Origin: a virus
IMG/VR virus record: IMGVR_UViG_3300047476_001657
Location: 1-64,000 of that record
Strand: one strand, 5' to 3'
Length of the DNA stretch: 64,000 bases
Shown piece by piece: positions 43,148-53,138 of this stretch. The translations under genes and the position numbers were made by a program. Position 1 is the stretch's first letter. Every line of letters begins with the position of its first letter. The notes under the pieces are model-generated. The model did not search any database and was not told the DNA's origin. It saw nothing but the letters and a program-made list of their open reading frames with translations.

Positions 43148-46100
43148 ATGTCTAACTCATATAGAATAAGAACCCAAGTTGGGGTTGACAAAGCGATTAA
43201 TGTACATCTAGACCAAGATTTTGAATCGTTAGAAATACTTTCTTTAAAGATTTTACAAAGTGAAATTTATACCAGACAATGTGCTGATTATGGAGTTGTT
43301 ATTGGTAGAATTAGTATTAATAATGGTTTTGGTCTGCCAAATTGTAAGGTATCAATTTTCGTACCTTTAGCAACTGAAGATGAAAATAATCCAATAGTTT
43401 CTGCAATATATCCATATAAATCTGTTGCGGATATAAATGATGTTGGTTATAGATATAATCTTCTACCATATGTTCCATCTTATTCAGCTCATATACCTAC
43501 CGGTTCTTTTTTTGATAAAGAAGACATTTTAATTAATCAAAGTTATATTGAGGTTTTTGACAAATATTATAAGTACACTGCGGTAACAAACGAAAGTGGT
43601 GACTTTATGATTTTTGGAGTACCAATCGGTGTACAAACAATACACGTTGATGTTGACCTTTCAGACATTGGTGAATTTTCATTAGCACCACAAGATTTAA
43701 TAAGAACCGGATTAGCTACAGAAGCTCAAGTTTCTGGAACAAGATTCAAGTCTTCAAGTAATTTAAATGAACTTCCACAAATTGTTTCAATTAATAGAGT
43801 AATAACTGTTGAACCTTTATGGGGTCAACCTGATTTATGTAATATTGGTATTAATAGAACTGACTTTGATTTGTCGGCAGAAGCAAATGTTGTTATTGAA
43901 CCTACTGCAATTTTTATGGGGTCAATGTTTTCTGATGTTGATAATTTAGCTTTAAAAAGAAATTGTAAACCCAAAGTAGCACAAGGGGAATTGTGTAGTT
44001 TAACAACAAGTCCTGGTGAAATCTTAGCTATAAGACAAACAATTTTAAATGATGACATTGGATTACCAATATTGGAACAATACGAACTTGAAAGTGGTGG
44101 ACAAGTAATTGATGAGAATGGAACTTGGTTATTAGATTTACCAATGAATTTGGATTTTGTTACAACTAATGAGTTTGGTGAAAGAGTTTTTTCTAATGAC
44201 CCTGAAATTGGAATTCCAACGAGAGCGAAATATCGTTTTAAAATTAAATGGAATCAATCTCCAAGTTTAGACGAAAATGTAAAAAGGGGGTATTTTTTAG
44301 TTCCTAATGTTAGAGAATATGGGTGGACTAGTTCAGCAAGTAATCCTAATCCGATAGAACAAAAAAAATCTTATGCGTTTAGTTTGGATTGGAATGATTA
44401 TGTTGACCCTCAAGTTGCAATAAATTGTGAAGATACATTTTACCAATTTTCATATAATAAAGTATATACAGTATCACAGTTAATTGACCAATATAGAAAT
44501 GGAGTAATTGCAAATAAAATTGTTTCTATTAAAAACATATTAGACAACACATGTGAAAGTGTTAATAACAAATTCCCAACTAATGATTCTTCATTTAGAT
44601 GGGATTTCATTTTCCTTTTATATACTTTCGCATCTTATGTTTTCAGACCAATTTTAGTTGCATTAGTACCTGTAATTCATATGTTATTCTTCCTAATAAT
44701 TTTATTGAGGGTTGCATTAATCCCTCTGTTAATAACATATTTATCTGGTTTGTTATTCGTTGCATTACCCATTAAAATAGCTGGAGCTGCTGCAGGTGTT
44801 GTTAGTGCTGGTATGGTTTTTGGTTTTATTGCAGAAGGTGTGTCATTAATAATAGCAATTGTCGCACTAGGTCTATTACTAAGAGAATTATTTAAGATGA
44901 AATTAAAAGGTATTAATTTACCTTTACTATTATATGATCAATGTGAATTTTGTTCATGTAAAGATGCTGATGGTTTAACTGAAGATGGTGTTAATTTACA
45001 AACATCATCATCATCATTAACACCACCTCCACCACCACTACCAAATGCGTCGGGAATACAAATAACTAATTTTGAGGGAGGTTCATATAATTCATCGTTA
45101 ATTGAAAACGAACCTAATTATTCGTACTATAATTTATTGTTAAGTGGATACTTTGTAAAATATCCACCTAGAAATCCAACAGCTACAAGTAAAACACCAT
45201 ACCCTATAACTAGGGCTATTTACACATATCCTGATGGTTCAATAAAAGATGCCGCTTATAGAACAAGAAGTATTACACCTGCTGAAAGAATTAATTTATT
45301 TAATGTTAAAGCGAAATATTTTGATGAGTCTATCGATAATCCAAATGGTGGTATAAATCAAGTTTATGTATCTATTGAACCAACATTAAATGGAGGAGGA
45401 TATACGTATAACGGAAACCCATCCCAACCTTATACAAATGCTAGTCAAAAATATCATACTGATAATGTCATTGTGTTATTGATGACTCCTGATAGTTTGT
45501 CAGCTTTACCAATAGGAAGTTTACTTACATTTGTAAGTCCGAATACAACTTCAGATATAAATTATTCTGGGGCAACTTTAAATGATTATGGTAATAATGC
45601 AATATCAGGTGGTAGTTATTTGAATCTAACCTACCCTAACGCGACAAGTGTACCAATTTCTATGACTTACACTTTACCTAATGGGAGTCAACGAACTACA
45701 ACTTATCAAATACCGATGCCTGATGGAAGTATTACTGGGAATACAAATTGTCATAAGTTTCCTACTGATATTGAGTATTTCCAAGTTATTACTGCAATGA
45801 CTTATACTAATTTTGAAACGAATGCTAATTTAGCACAATTCAATGCGGTAATTAACGGAAGTCAAGTTTTACCACAAAGTTTTAGAACTAGATTTTTGAA
45901 CAACGATACATTTATTAACATTGAAATAAAGGACAATCCCGACCAAGTAATATCAATACCTTCTATACAATCTCTTGATGATTATGATAAACAAGTTATT
46001 GTAATATTACAAAGAGGTGTTGATCCTTATACAACAAGAGTTAAAACAAGATTTGATTTAGGAAGAATATTTGGAGTTAATGACCCTACATTGGTTTCTG

Positions 46101-48448
46101 TTGAGGGTAATTACCATTTAAACATCCCAATTCAAGGTGGATTTCTTAATGTAAAACATGATGGTTTATCTTCTTTAGATGCTAATGGAATTGATTCTTA
46201 TAGTGGTAGTAAACTCTATTATCAAAACTACGATTATGTACCAGCACCAAATCCATCAATTCAAAGTTTTAGTGCTTTTACAAGTGCTTTGCCTCGTTAT
46301 TACTCATCATTAGATAACACAAATGTTCAAACAATAACTTGGATAAATTGTCCTACAACACAATCTCCACAACCAATTGATGGATATCCTGGAGCACTTA
46401 TCGGAAATAAAGGTGCTGCAATTACAAGTCAACCTGAAAATAACCAATTTATTATTGAATACAACATTCCCATTTCTGGTGTGTACTTAACAGATATTAC
46501 TAACTTAAATTCAAGTAACCAAAATAGAGGGTATTATGGGAATGAAATAGTTGAAGGTGGTGGTTATATGAGGAATTTCTCTACATGGTGGACTTTCGGT
46601 ACTAACTATCGTTATAACATATCATTAGTAGATTTAAACAGTCAGACTGGACAACCATTTGGTTATGAGAGTGGTGTTTATGTAGCTCCAATTTATTCAT
46701 TCTTTAATCTCAATTTCACGAATACTCAATTAAGTAATAGAGAACTAGTAATGAGATCTGATAGACTTCCTACCTCAGATAGATTATTAAATAATTGTGA
46801 AAACTCATTTGTTCTCCAACAGAATCAAAACCTAGGAATGTATTTAATCCCTGATGAAGGTGCTTTCGATGTTGCCTTTAATACTGGAGGAGCAACTTTT
46901 GGTAGCCAACCATATGAAGAGGATACTGAATTACAAAATTTTACAGCTGAATTATTAAGAAGTACAAATAGTTGTGTTGACAGTAGAAATCTAAGTTGTT
47001 ATGAATTCCAAGCGAATAGAACATTACGAGATGGTACAAATCCAGGTGGTGGTGATTATATAATTAATTCAGGTAATTGTCAAAGATATTTAGGAAAACA
47101 AATTTTTGAAAATGGTTGTTATAAATTAGTTACAACTGTTTTTGGGTCTTTAGTTTATGATATTGGTTTAGTTACTGAATGGTTATCTAGATTAAATATT
47201 ACTTTTGGTGCTTGTAGAAACGTTTTTTCACATTTATTTACACATAATTGGATAAATGGTAGTTTGTACGCTTTCGCATTCAAAAATAATAAATTTGTTG
47301 ACAACAATGGTAATCCTCAACCTAGTTTTTGTACTGATTTAGTTTATTACGATTCAGATACTAATAATTTCTATTATAGAAGTAGTCCGTATCGTTCAAC
47401 CAATAACCCTGGTTTTATAGGTAAAAGAGCACCACAACCATCTCCTAATCGTAAAAACTTGTTATTCCCAACAACAATTATAGATTTGGGACCTAGAACT
47501 GACTTTTTACAAGAAATCATTTTTTCTGATGAATATGATGGATATATTATGAATAGATTGAGTAGTACATCATATCAAGATGTTTCTGAACTATTAAATT
47601 TACTCATAATTACCAGATTAGCGAATACGAGTTTTATAGCAATACTTCTTGGTGTTAACGGTGGTAGTATATTTCAATATTTCACAAGAGTACCCTTAAT
47701 AAGTCCTAATCAAAGATTAAAGGTAGATGCCGATTACGCTCAAATGATTTCTATTAATTCAGAATTGGGTATAGTTCCATTTGAATCCTCAGCTTATCCT
47801 AATTTACCAGCACCACCAGCACCTCAAGTAGTAATAGACCCAGTTTATTTCAACACTGGTCAATATTCTGACACTGTATTTGGTATTTTTTATTCTTCTG
47901 ATACTCAAATTAGGGATTTCATAACGCCAAAAAGAACAATTATAAATAATCAAGCCTTGTTAACTGATAGTTGTGCATTTAATAATTTTTATACCTATTC
48001 ACAAGAAGTTCCATTTTATCAGTGGAAAATTGAAGATAATAGAAATACACCACCACCTGCGAATAGTATTTTTGGTTCTCAAAGAAATGATTGGTATTCA
48101 GATTCAGTTCTTCCAAACAATCGTTTCCATAGTCATAAATATCAATCTATGGATAGAGCTAATCCAACATCAAGATACTTTAGAACAAATACAAGTCAAT
48201 TTGCTGGAGATTTGAAGGGTTATATATATTCAATTGATACTAGGGATGTTCCTCCTTTTGGTTCATCACCATTTTGGAATACCCCATCACTTAATCCATT
48301 GAATAACTCTTGGGCTCGTAACACACCGAATGATAATTTAATCACTGTTGGTGCACCATTTTATTTTTATTTCGGACTAAGGAAGGGTGCTAGTGCATGG
48401 GATAGATTTGCCAAAAAATGGATAAACACTGAACCAATAACACAATAA
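43148..48448 (+). CDS. Giant baseplate wedge-type protein with membrane-like segment
   Basis: 1766 residues. The N-terminus (YRIRTQVGVDKAINVHLDQD, then YGVVIGRISINNGFGLPNCK) looks like a conserved baseplate opening; position after gp6 suggests a gp7-type wedge role. Residues about 484-583 form a nearly uninterrupted hydrophobic stretch (IFLLYTFASYVFRPILVALV, ALIPLLITYLSGLLFVALPI, VSLIIAIVALGLLL) long enough for four or more membrane passes. Basic residues follow (FKMKLKGIN), then a Cys cluster (CEFCSC) and a poly-Pro run. The rest is Asn/Tyr/Pro-rich beta. A membrane domain in a baseplate protein is very unusual. The following gene starts on the stop codon (TAATG). Confidence 0.75.
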   Translation: MSNSYRIRTQVGVDKAINVHLDQDFESLEILSLKILQSEIYTRQCADYGVVIGRISINNGFGLPNCKVSIFVPLATEDENNPIVSAIYPYKSVADINDVGYRYNLLPYVPSYSAHIPTGSFFDKEDILINQSYIEVFDKYYKYTAVTNESGDFMIFGVPIGVQTIHVDVDLSDIGEFSLAPQDLIRTGLATEAQVSGTRFKSSSNLNELPQIVSINRVITVEPLWGQPDLCNIGINRTDFDLSAEANVVIEPTAIFMGSMFSDVDNLALKRNCKPKVAQGELCSLTTSPGEILAIRQTILNDDIGLPILEQYELESGGQVIDENGTWLLDLPMNLDFVTTNEFGERVFSNDPEIGIPTRAKYRFKIKWNQSPSLDENVKRGYFLVPNVREYGWTSSASNPNPIEQKKSYAFSLDWNDYVDPQVAINCEDTFYQFSYNKVYTVSQLIDQYRNGVIANKIVSIKNILDNTCESVNNKFPTNDSSFRWDFIFLLYTFASYVFRPILVALVPVIHMLFFLIILLRVALIPLLITYLSGLLFVALPIKIAGAAAGVVSAGMVFGFIAEGVSLIIAIVALGLLLRELFKMKLKGINLPLLLYDQCEFCSCKDADGLTEDGVNLQTSSSSLTPPPPPLPNASGIQITNFEGGSYNSSLIENEPNYSYYNLLLSGYFVKYPPRNPTATSKTPYPITRAIYTYPDGSIKDAAYRTRSITPAERINLFNVKAKYFDESIDNPNGGINQVYVSIEPTLNGGGYTYNGNPSQPYTNASQKYHTDNVIVLLMTPDSLSALPIGSLLTFVSPNTTSDINYSGATLNDYGNNAISGGSYLNLTYPNATSVPISMTYTLPNGSQRTTTYQIPMPDGSITGNTNCHKFPTDIEYFQVITAMTYTNFETNANLAQFNAVINGSQVLPQSFRTRFLNNDTFINIEIKDNPDQVISIPSIQSLDDYDKQVIVILQRGVDPYTTRVKTRFDLGRIFGVNDPTLVSVEGNYHLNIPIQGGFLNVKHDGLSSLDANGIDSYSGSKLYYQNYDYVPAPNPSIQSFSAFTSALPRYYSSLDNTNVQTITWINCPTTQSPQPIDGYPGALIGNKGAAITSQPENNQFIIEYNIPISGVYLTDITNLNSSNQNRGYYGNEIVEGGGYMRNFSTWWTFGTNYRYNISLVDLNSQTGQPFGYESGVYVAPIYSFFNLNFTNTQLSNRELVMRSDRLPTSDRLLNNCENSFVLQQNQNLGMYLIPDEGAFDVAFNTGGATFGSQPYEEDTELQNFTAELLRSTNSCVDSRNLSCYEFQANRTLRDGTNPGGGDYIINSGNCQRYLGKQIFENGCYKLVTTVFGSLVYDIGLVTEWLSRLNITFGACRNVFSHLFTHNWINGSLYAFAFKNNKFVDNNGNPQPSFCTDLVYYDSDTNNFYYRSSPYRSTNNPGFIGKRAPQPSPNRKNLLFPTTIIDLGPRTDFLQEIIFSDEYDGYIMNRLSSTSYQDVSELLNLLIITRLANTSFIAILLGVNGGSIFQYFTRVPLISPNQRLKVDADYAQMISINSELGIVPFESSAYPNLPAPPAPQVVIDPVYFNTGQYSDTVFGIFYSSDTQIRDFITPKRTIINNQALLTDSCAFNNFYTYSQEVPFYQWKIEDNRNTPPPANSIFGSQRNDWYSDSVLPNNRFHSHKYQSMDRANPTSRYFRTNTSQFAGDLKGYIYSIDTRDVPPFGSSPFWNTPSLNPLNNSWARNTPNDNLITVGAPFYFYFGLRKGASAWDRFAKKWINTEPITQ

Positions 48449-50208
48449 TGGGTAATGTAGATAATTTTAGAGTTGTATTAGGTTCACTTAGGTACAAAGC
48501 AGCACCTAATACTAACCTATTTTTCCAAGTTCCATTCTTTCAAACGAGTAAGGAAATGGATGAATTTGATAGGACTGTTGATGTTGCCTTGGAACAAGTA
48601 TTTGACGATGAAAGACAAATTTCAGATTCATTTAGACCATCCTGTAAGTTCTCTTTAATTTTTAAAAATAAGTTTAGTGGGACTACTAATTATCCGCCTT
48701 TTGAAAATAACCTATACTATATTAATTCTGATGTAGCCGCAGCAGCTCAGTGTGAATTTGGTACATCAACAGTTTGGTCAGGTTATCCACAATTTGAGGA
48801 ATTTAATTTTGTGAGAAATGATTATAATGTTTCTGGTTATACTATTCCATCAGGAAATACTCTACCACATGTGAATTTTATAGCAAAAAGTGCAAACTCT
48901 TATAATTGGAATTTTTATATGAGTTACGCATTTGATAATATAGACAAACAACTTGAAGCTGTTGATTCATCAAACATCACACATCTTTGGTCGGCCTCAA
49001 CAGGAATACCATTTACAATACAAAAGAGAGTAGTCAATGGAAAACCTTTAATATCGTTTAATTGTCCTATGAAACATGGTTTATCTATTGGAGAATATGT
49101 GATGTTAAGTTTTTCATACAACAACAGAAATACATTCCAAGTTTATTCTTTGGGAAACAATATATTCAATTCAGAAGAATTTACATTTAATATAATTGAC
49201 ACTGGATTTACTGGTACTACCTTCAATAATAATACAATAGGTACATTCAAAAGAGTAATCAATCTTTCAAATACTGGTGATACAATATCTAAATATTATA
49301 TAAGAAGACACAAGATTTTAACGAATCCTAAAGATGCTAATATGGTAAAAGCAGGATTTGAACAAAATATATTTGGGTCAAAGAAAAAATATGAAAGTTC
49401 AGGATTTACTCCAAATTATGTTGCTAGAGTTTCTGTTTTGGAAGGTTCACAATCCTTTACTCTTTCTTACAACTCAGATTTGAAAATTGGTTCATTGTTA
49501 GATAATCATCAAAGACCTTTGACTGAACTATTTTTTAGTGTTATTTGGAGAGGTTATTTTGGTTGGACATTAGGAAAAGACCAACAAGGAAATTATAGAA
49601 AATTAAAACAAGGGTATCAATTTAACTTACCTAATGGTGGAACTCCAACCAATTGGTGGAGTTTTAATAACACAAAATCAAATACTAATTTTACATATGG
49701 TGAATACTCAGATAGTAGTCTTACATATACTTTTACTTATGTAAATCCTTTACAACAAGGTGATTTAATTGATGGTGCTTTTTGTGAATGGAATGATTAT
49801 GAACAAAAAGAACGTGTAATATCAAATATATACCATAAAATAACTTATAACCCAACTGTATTTAACTTAAATGATTTGTCGGTAAATACAAATCCAAAAG
49901 GTTATTACTATGAACCACACTACCCATTAACAATTAGAGTTTTTTCTGATTACATAGAAGAAGCTCCACCACAAAACAATTATGACATTCCAAATTACTC
50001 GTATTTCTCACAACTTAATAATGCTTTCAGATGGAGAGATATATATTCATATGGGTACATAGATACCACTGGTTTAGGTGTTAACTACCCATTTTTAAAT
50101 GGATTTCATTATCCATTTGCAAATTATATATTTAGAATCATTCCGGAAGGTTCTGATTTTGTAGAACAAACCATAATCGAAGACCCAACAACTGATCCTT
50201 GTGAGTAA
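48448..50208 (+). CDS. Baseplate/tail structural protein, unrecognised
   Basis: 586 residues, beta-rich and aromatic (many Tyr, Phe, Trp), with no signal peptide. It starts MGNVDNFRVVLGSLRYKAAP then LFFQVPFFQTSKEMDEFDRT and has VSVLEGSQSFTLSYNSDLKI in the middle. The ATG overlaps the stop of the 1766-residue gene (TAATG), and its own 3' end overlaps the next start, so it belongs to one coupled wedge operon. No family recognised; a wedge or fibre-attachment subunit is the simplest reading. Confidence 0.65.
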   Translation: MGNVDNFRVVLGSLRYKAAPNTNLFFQVPFFQTSKEMDEFDRTVDVALEQVFDDERQISDSFRPSCKFSLIFKNKFSGTTNYPPFENNLYYINSDVAAAAQCEFGTSTVWSGYPQFEEFNFVRNDYNVSGYTIPSGNTLPHVNFIAKSANSYNWNFYMSYAFDNIDKQLEAVDSSNITHLWSASTGIPFTIQKRVVNGKPLISFNCPMKHGLSIGEYVMLSFSYNNRNTFQVYSLGNNIFNSEEFTFNIIDTGFTGTTFNNNTIGTFKRVINLSNTGDTISKYYIRRHKILTNPKDANMVKAGFEQNIFGSKKKYESSGFTPNYVARVSVLEGSQSFTLSYNSDLKIGSLLDNHQRPLTELFFSVIWRGYFGWTLGKDQQGNYRKLKQGYQFNLPNGGTPTNWWSFNNTKSNTNFTYGEYSDSSLTYTFTYVNPLQQGDLIDGAFCEWNDYEQKERVISNIYHKITYNPTVFNLNDLSVNTNPKGYYYEPHYPLTIRVFSDYIEEAPPQNNYDIPNYSYFSQLNNAFRWRDIYSYGYIDTTGLGVNYPFLNGFHYPFANYIFRIIPEGSDFVEQTIIEDPTTDPCE

Positions 50209-51019
50209 CAAATATTATTTCAAATTACCAACAACTAATCAGACAATTCAATTGCCTATTGAAATTCAGTGGGATTTTTTGGATAGATCCGATAGTATAG
50301 AAATATATCAAAATGAAATTGTCAAAGAAGTTATTGGTTCTGCTGAAGATTTTGAAATAGCACAATTTGCACACGATGTGGTTTCACCTTTAGATTTATC
50401 AACTAGTGTCAATTATGAGTTCTATTTTTACAATACTGGTTCACCAACAAGTATTTCCGCAACTACAACATCAAATGATTGGATTAACTCATATATAACT
50501 GAGGGATTTACAAGTAAAGAGATATATTATAATAGTAACTCATTTACTAAATCTTTTTTCAAATTGGATTTTTATGATAACCCAAACCCTAAGAATCAAG
50601 TAAATTATTTTACAATTATTATACCAACTCAACAAGGTCTTACGATGACTGCATCAACCTCACCATATCTACCAACAGTTTTAATTAGAAAACCTAAATT
50701 TAAACTTGATTATGTTGGAGATAAGGAGGGATTCTTTATTTATTGGTTGAGAAATACAAATTACTTGAATATAGACACTTTTTATATGAGTGCTAAATTC
50801 TTTGATGCTAAAATAGGTGTTTTTGTTAAAATGATGAATCAACCACAATCCAATTTACCAATTGGTAATGGAAGATTTAATTTTTTAGGTTCAACATATT
50901 TTTATAATAAAGTTGTTTTGGATTACGAAAACAAGACTTACCAAGTTTTTAATAGTTCAAATCAAAGAATAGGGATTTCAAATAATCCAATAAAATGGTA
51001 TGAATATATTAGTCAATAA
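50201..51019 (+). CDS. Tail structural protein, unrecognised
   Basis: 272 residues from a GTG start at 50201 that overlaps the previous gene by 8 bases; no nearer ATG gives a comparable protein. It reads SNKYYFKLPTTNQTIQLPIE then IQWDFLDRSDSIEIYQNEIV, Asn/Tyr/Ser-rich and all beta. The stop TAA shares a base with the next ATG. The small size and tandem arrangement suggest an adaptor between baseplate and fibres. No family recognised. Confidence 0.6.
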   Translation: MSNKYYFKLPTTNQTIQLPIEIQWDFLDRSDSIEIYQNEIVKEVIGSAEDFEIAQFAHDVVSPLDLSTSVNYEFYFYNTGSPTSISATTTSNDWINSYITEGFTSKEIYYNSNSFTKSFFKLDFYDNPNPKNQVNYFTIIIPTQQGLTMTASTSPYLPTVLIRKPKFKLDYVGDKEGFFIYWLRNTNYLNIDTFYMSAKFFDAKIGVFVKMMNQPQSNLPIGNGRFNFLGSTYFYNKVVLDYENKTYQVFNSSNQRIGISNNPIKWYEYISQ

Positions 51020-52197
51020 TGCAAAGTAGAAATTTTCATATTAAAATTTCACCAGAATTTATAAATGGGGATAAATTTTTTGTAAAATACAACGCTGGTA
51101 CATCACCAACAGGTGTAACAATAGACCCTTGTTGTGAAATAACAACCCCACCTACAATTGAAAATTATATAGGATACACAATAGCATATTCTGCTATGTC
51201 TCAAGTACTTTCAGGTGGAACTAAGGGTACTTCACTATTGACTGGATTAACAGTTCCAATCTTTTTAACACAAACGGCTGTTGATTTTGGGTACTATTCA
51301 GTATTTGATGGATTTATATCTCAAAAAGACACAATGTTGAATTTTTTAGTTTCAGGTAGTACGAACCCACCATTTTATGATTGTTATTTTTATAACACAT
51401 CAGAAGTTGAACTAAAAAAATATTTAAGTTTTACTGATTACTATCTTGATTGGGGTGATGGAAGTTCGGTACAAATTATCGGACCGAATTTACCAATGCC
51501 ATATCAACATACATACCAACAACCTGGTGAATATACAATAACATTTAGAGGTCTTAGTCCTTGGGGGAATAACTTGATTAAGAAAAAAGTTTACGTACCA
51601 TTTACTGGTGTTACAATAGATAACCCAAACGGTACAGCATATTTTACACCACAAGGTGGAAGTTGGTCAGGTACTGCCTTAGAATATGATTTTCTATATA
51701 GTGGTGATACGACTTGTGAAATTTATCAAGGGGGTGTTAATCCTTATTTATCAAGTCCTTTAGTAATATCAGGATATACTAAATCATCAATTGAAGATTT
51801 ATCGGTTTATGGTCCTAAAAACAGTTTGTTTGGTGGTAAATTTAAACCTGATGTACAAGTGACAGGTACAACAGGTGTTGTTGGTACTGTATTTTCTGGT
51901 AATCCAAGTTTACCATATACTGCATATACAATAAATGGAATGGATTATTATGATTATAATGATGGTACTACATTATTTATTGTTTCTGGTGTTACACCAA
52001 TTGATGTAATCTGTTCCGCAATAACCAAACAAGAATTTTTATTAAATGTTGTTGATGAACCTGAAATACAGTCTGATGTCTATATAGAAAGAGGAAAAAA
52101 TTCAGCATTAGAACGACTTGTAAGATTGGGAGAGGTTGACAATGTTGGAGACTTAACCAAATATGGTTATGGTTTCTTTAATGTTATAAAAACATAA
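51019..52197 (+). CDS. Tail protein with PKD-like domain
   Basis: 392 residues. Residues about 143-195 contain YYLDWGDGSSVQIIG then YQHTYQQPGEYTITFRG, the pattern of a PKD/Ig-like domain (W-G-D-G-S, then H-x-Y-x-x-x-G-x-Y-x-V/I). PKD domains are common on Bacteroidota surface proteins and in fibre-type phage proteins, where they act as rigid spacers or bind glycans. The rest is Gly/Thr/Ser-rich beta. The C-terminal helix (ALERLVRLGEVDNVGDLTKY) could be a docking element. Starts on the previous stop codon. Confidence 0.65.
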   Translation: MQSRNFHIKISPEFINGDKFFVKYNAGTSPTGVTIDPCCEITTPPTIENYIGYTIAYSAMSQVLSGGTKGTSLLTGLTVPIFLTQTAVDFGYYSVFDGFISQKDTMLNFLVSGSTNPPFYDCYFYNTSEVELKKYLSFTDYYLDWGDGSSVQIIGPNLPMPYQHTYQQPGEYTITFRGLSPWGNNLIKKKVYVPFTGVTIDNPNGTAYFTPQGGSWSGTALEYDFLYSGDTTCEIYQGGVNPYLSSPLVISGYTKSSIEDLSVYGPKNSLFGGKFKPDVQVTGTTGVVGTVFSGNPSLPYTAYTINGMDYYDYNDGTTLFIVSGVTPIDVICSAITKQEFLLNVVDEPEIQSDVYIERGKNSALERLVRLGEVDNVGDLTKYGYGFFNVIKT

Positions 52198-52202
52198 AAT
52201 TG

Positions 52203-52210
52203 ATATTTAT
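52203..52210 (+). promoter_or_regulatory. ATATTTAT late-promoter-like motif
   Basis: Exact copy ending 19 bases before ATG 52230, at the only real gap inside the wedge/fibre operon. Confidence 0.45.
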
Positions 52211-52229
52211 TAAAAAAGAAGTTATATAA

Positions 52230-53138
52230 ATGGCAATAGGTAATTATGGTACGATAAGACCAGCAGATGTTTCACCAGAAGATGTTGAAATCATATTAAA
52301 TTATACTCCAACTAGAGATGAAACTCAAAACTTTTTGTTGACTAAGTTAGATGCTAAATCAATATTAAGACCATATTTCAATAACTCTGACACTGGTGGT
52401 AATGCTAATGTTGAAATATTAGGGGGGTTGTATAATCTTACACTTCCTGCTGAACAATTCAATAGAGTGGGGATATACACCCTAATGATAAGACCTGCTC
52501 AAATTAGAACAACAATATTAGATTGTGGTATTTTATCAGCATTACCGAATGTTAAAGGGTTAGTAATTGATTTAAACTCAGTACCAAATGAATTTATTAA
52601 CAAATTCGTTAATCAAGGTTTAGTTGGATTTAGAGTGGAATATCTTAATGACGATGGCTCAAAAATACCTAACTTTTTTAGGATTATTACATCATCTTTT
52701 TTCTGTGAACCAGTTGTTCAAAACTTGACAAACACGTCACAAAAATCAATCAGATATAGATATACAGATTCAAATACTAACTTGATATTTTGTACTTTAT
52801 CACCTTCTACAGCACCAACTAATAAACCTAATGCAATACCTTTTATAGGTCAACCAAATCAGAATATTATAATCACTAATACGTTCTTTAATCCAATTGT
52901 TTTGGACATTGAAATTGGTGAACATGACTTCTCAACATTGGCAATTGGATTGTTTGGAAATCAAACTAAGTCAATTGATGATGGTATTTACACACTTTAC
53001 GATAGTGAAAACAACATTTATAAACAATACAACTTATACGAAATTAGAGATCAATTCAATGACTTACTATTTGAAGTTAGACAAGATAGAGGTGATAACA
53101 TTGATTTTAGTAAAAACTTTACAAATATAACACAATAA
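52230..53138 (+). CDS. Baseplate protein, unrecognised
   Basis: 302 residues beginning MAIGNYGTIRPADVSPEDVE then IILNYTPTRDETQNFLLTKL. This is a compact domain with LPAEQFNRVGIYTLMIRPAQ and LPNVKGLVIDLNSVP, then a second beta part with TNTFFNPIVLDIEIGEHDF. The C-terminus is charged and helical (LYEIRDQFNDLLFEVRQDRG). The stop shares bases with the next ATG (TAATG), coupling it to the 1056-residue tail protein. No family recognised; the coupling and location suggest a wedge or fibre connector. Confidence 0.62.
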   Translation: MAIGNYGTIRPADVSPEDVEIILNYTPTRDETQNFLLTKLDAKSILRPYFNNSDTGGNANVEILGGLYNLTLPAEQFNRVGIYTLMIRPAQIRTTILDCGILSALPNVKGLVIDLNSVPNEFINKFVNQGLVGFRVEYLNDDGSKIPNFFRIITSSFFCEPVVQNLTNTSQKSIRYRYTDSNTNLIFCTLSPSTAPTNKPNAIPFIGQPNQNIIITNTFFNPIVLDIEIGEHDFSTLAIGLFGNQTKSIDDGIYTLYDSENNIYKQYNLYEIRDQFNDLLFEVRQDRGDNIDFSKNFTNITQ

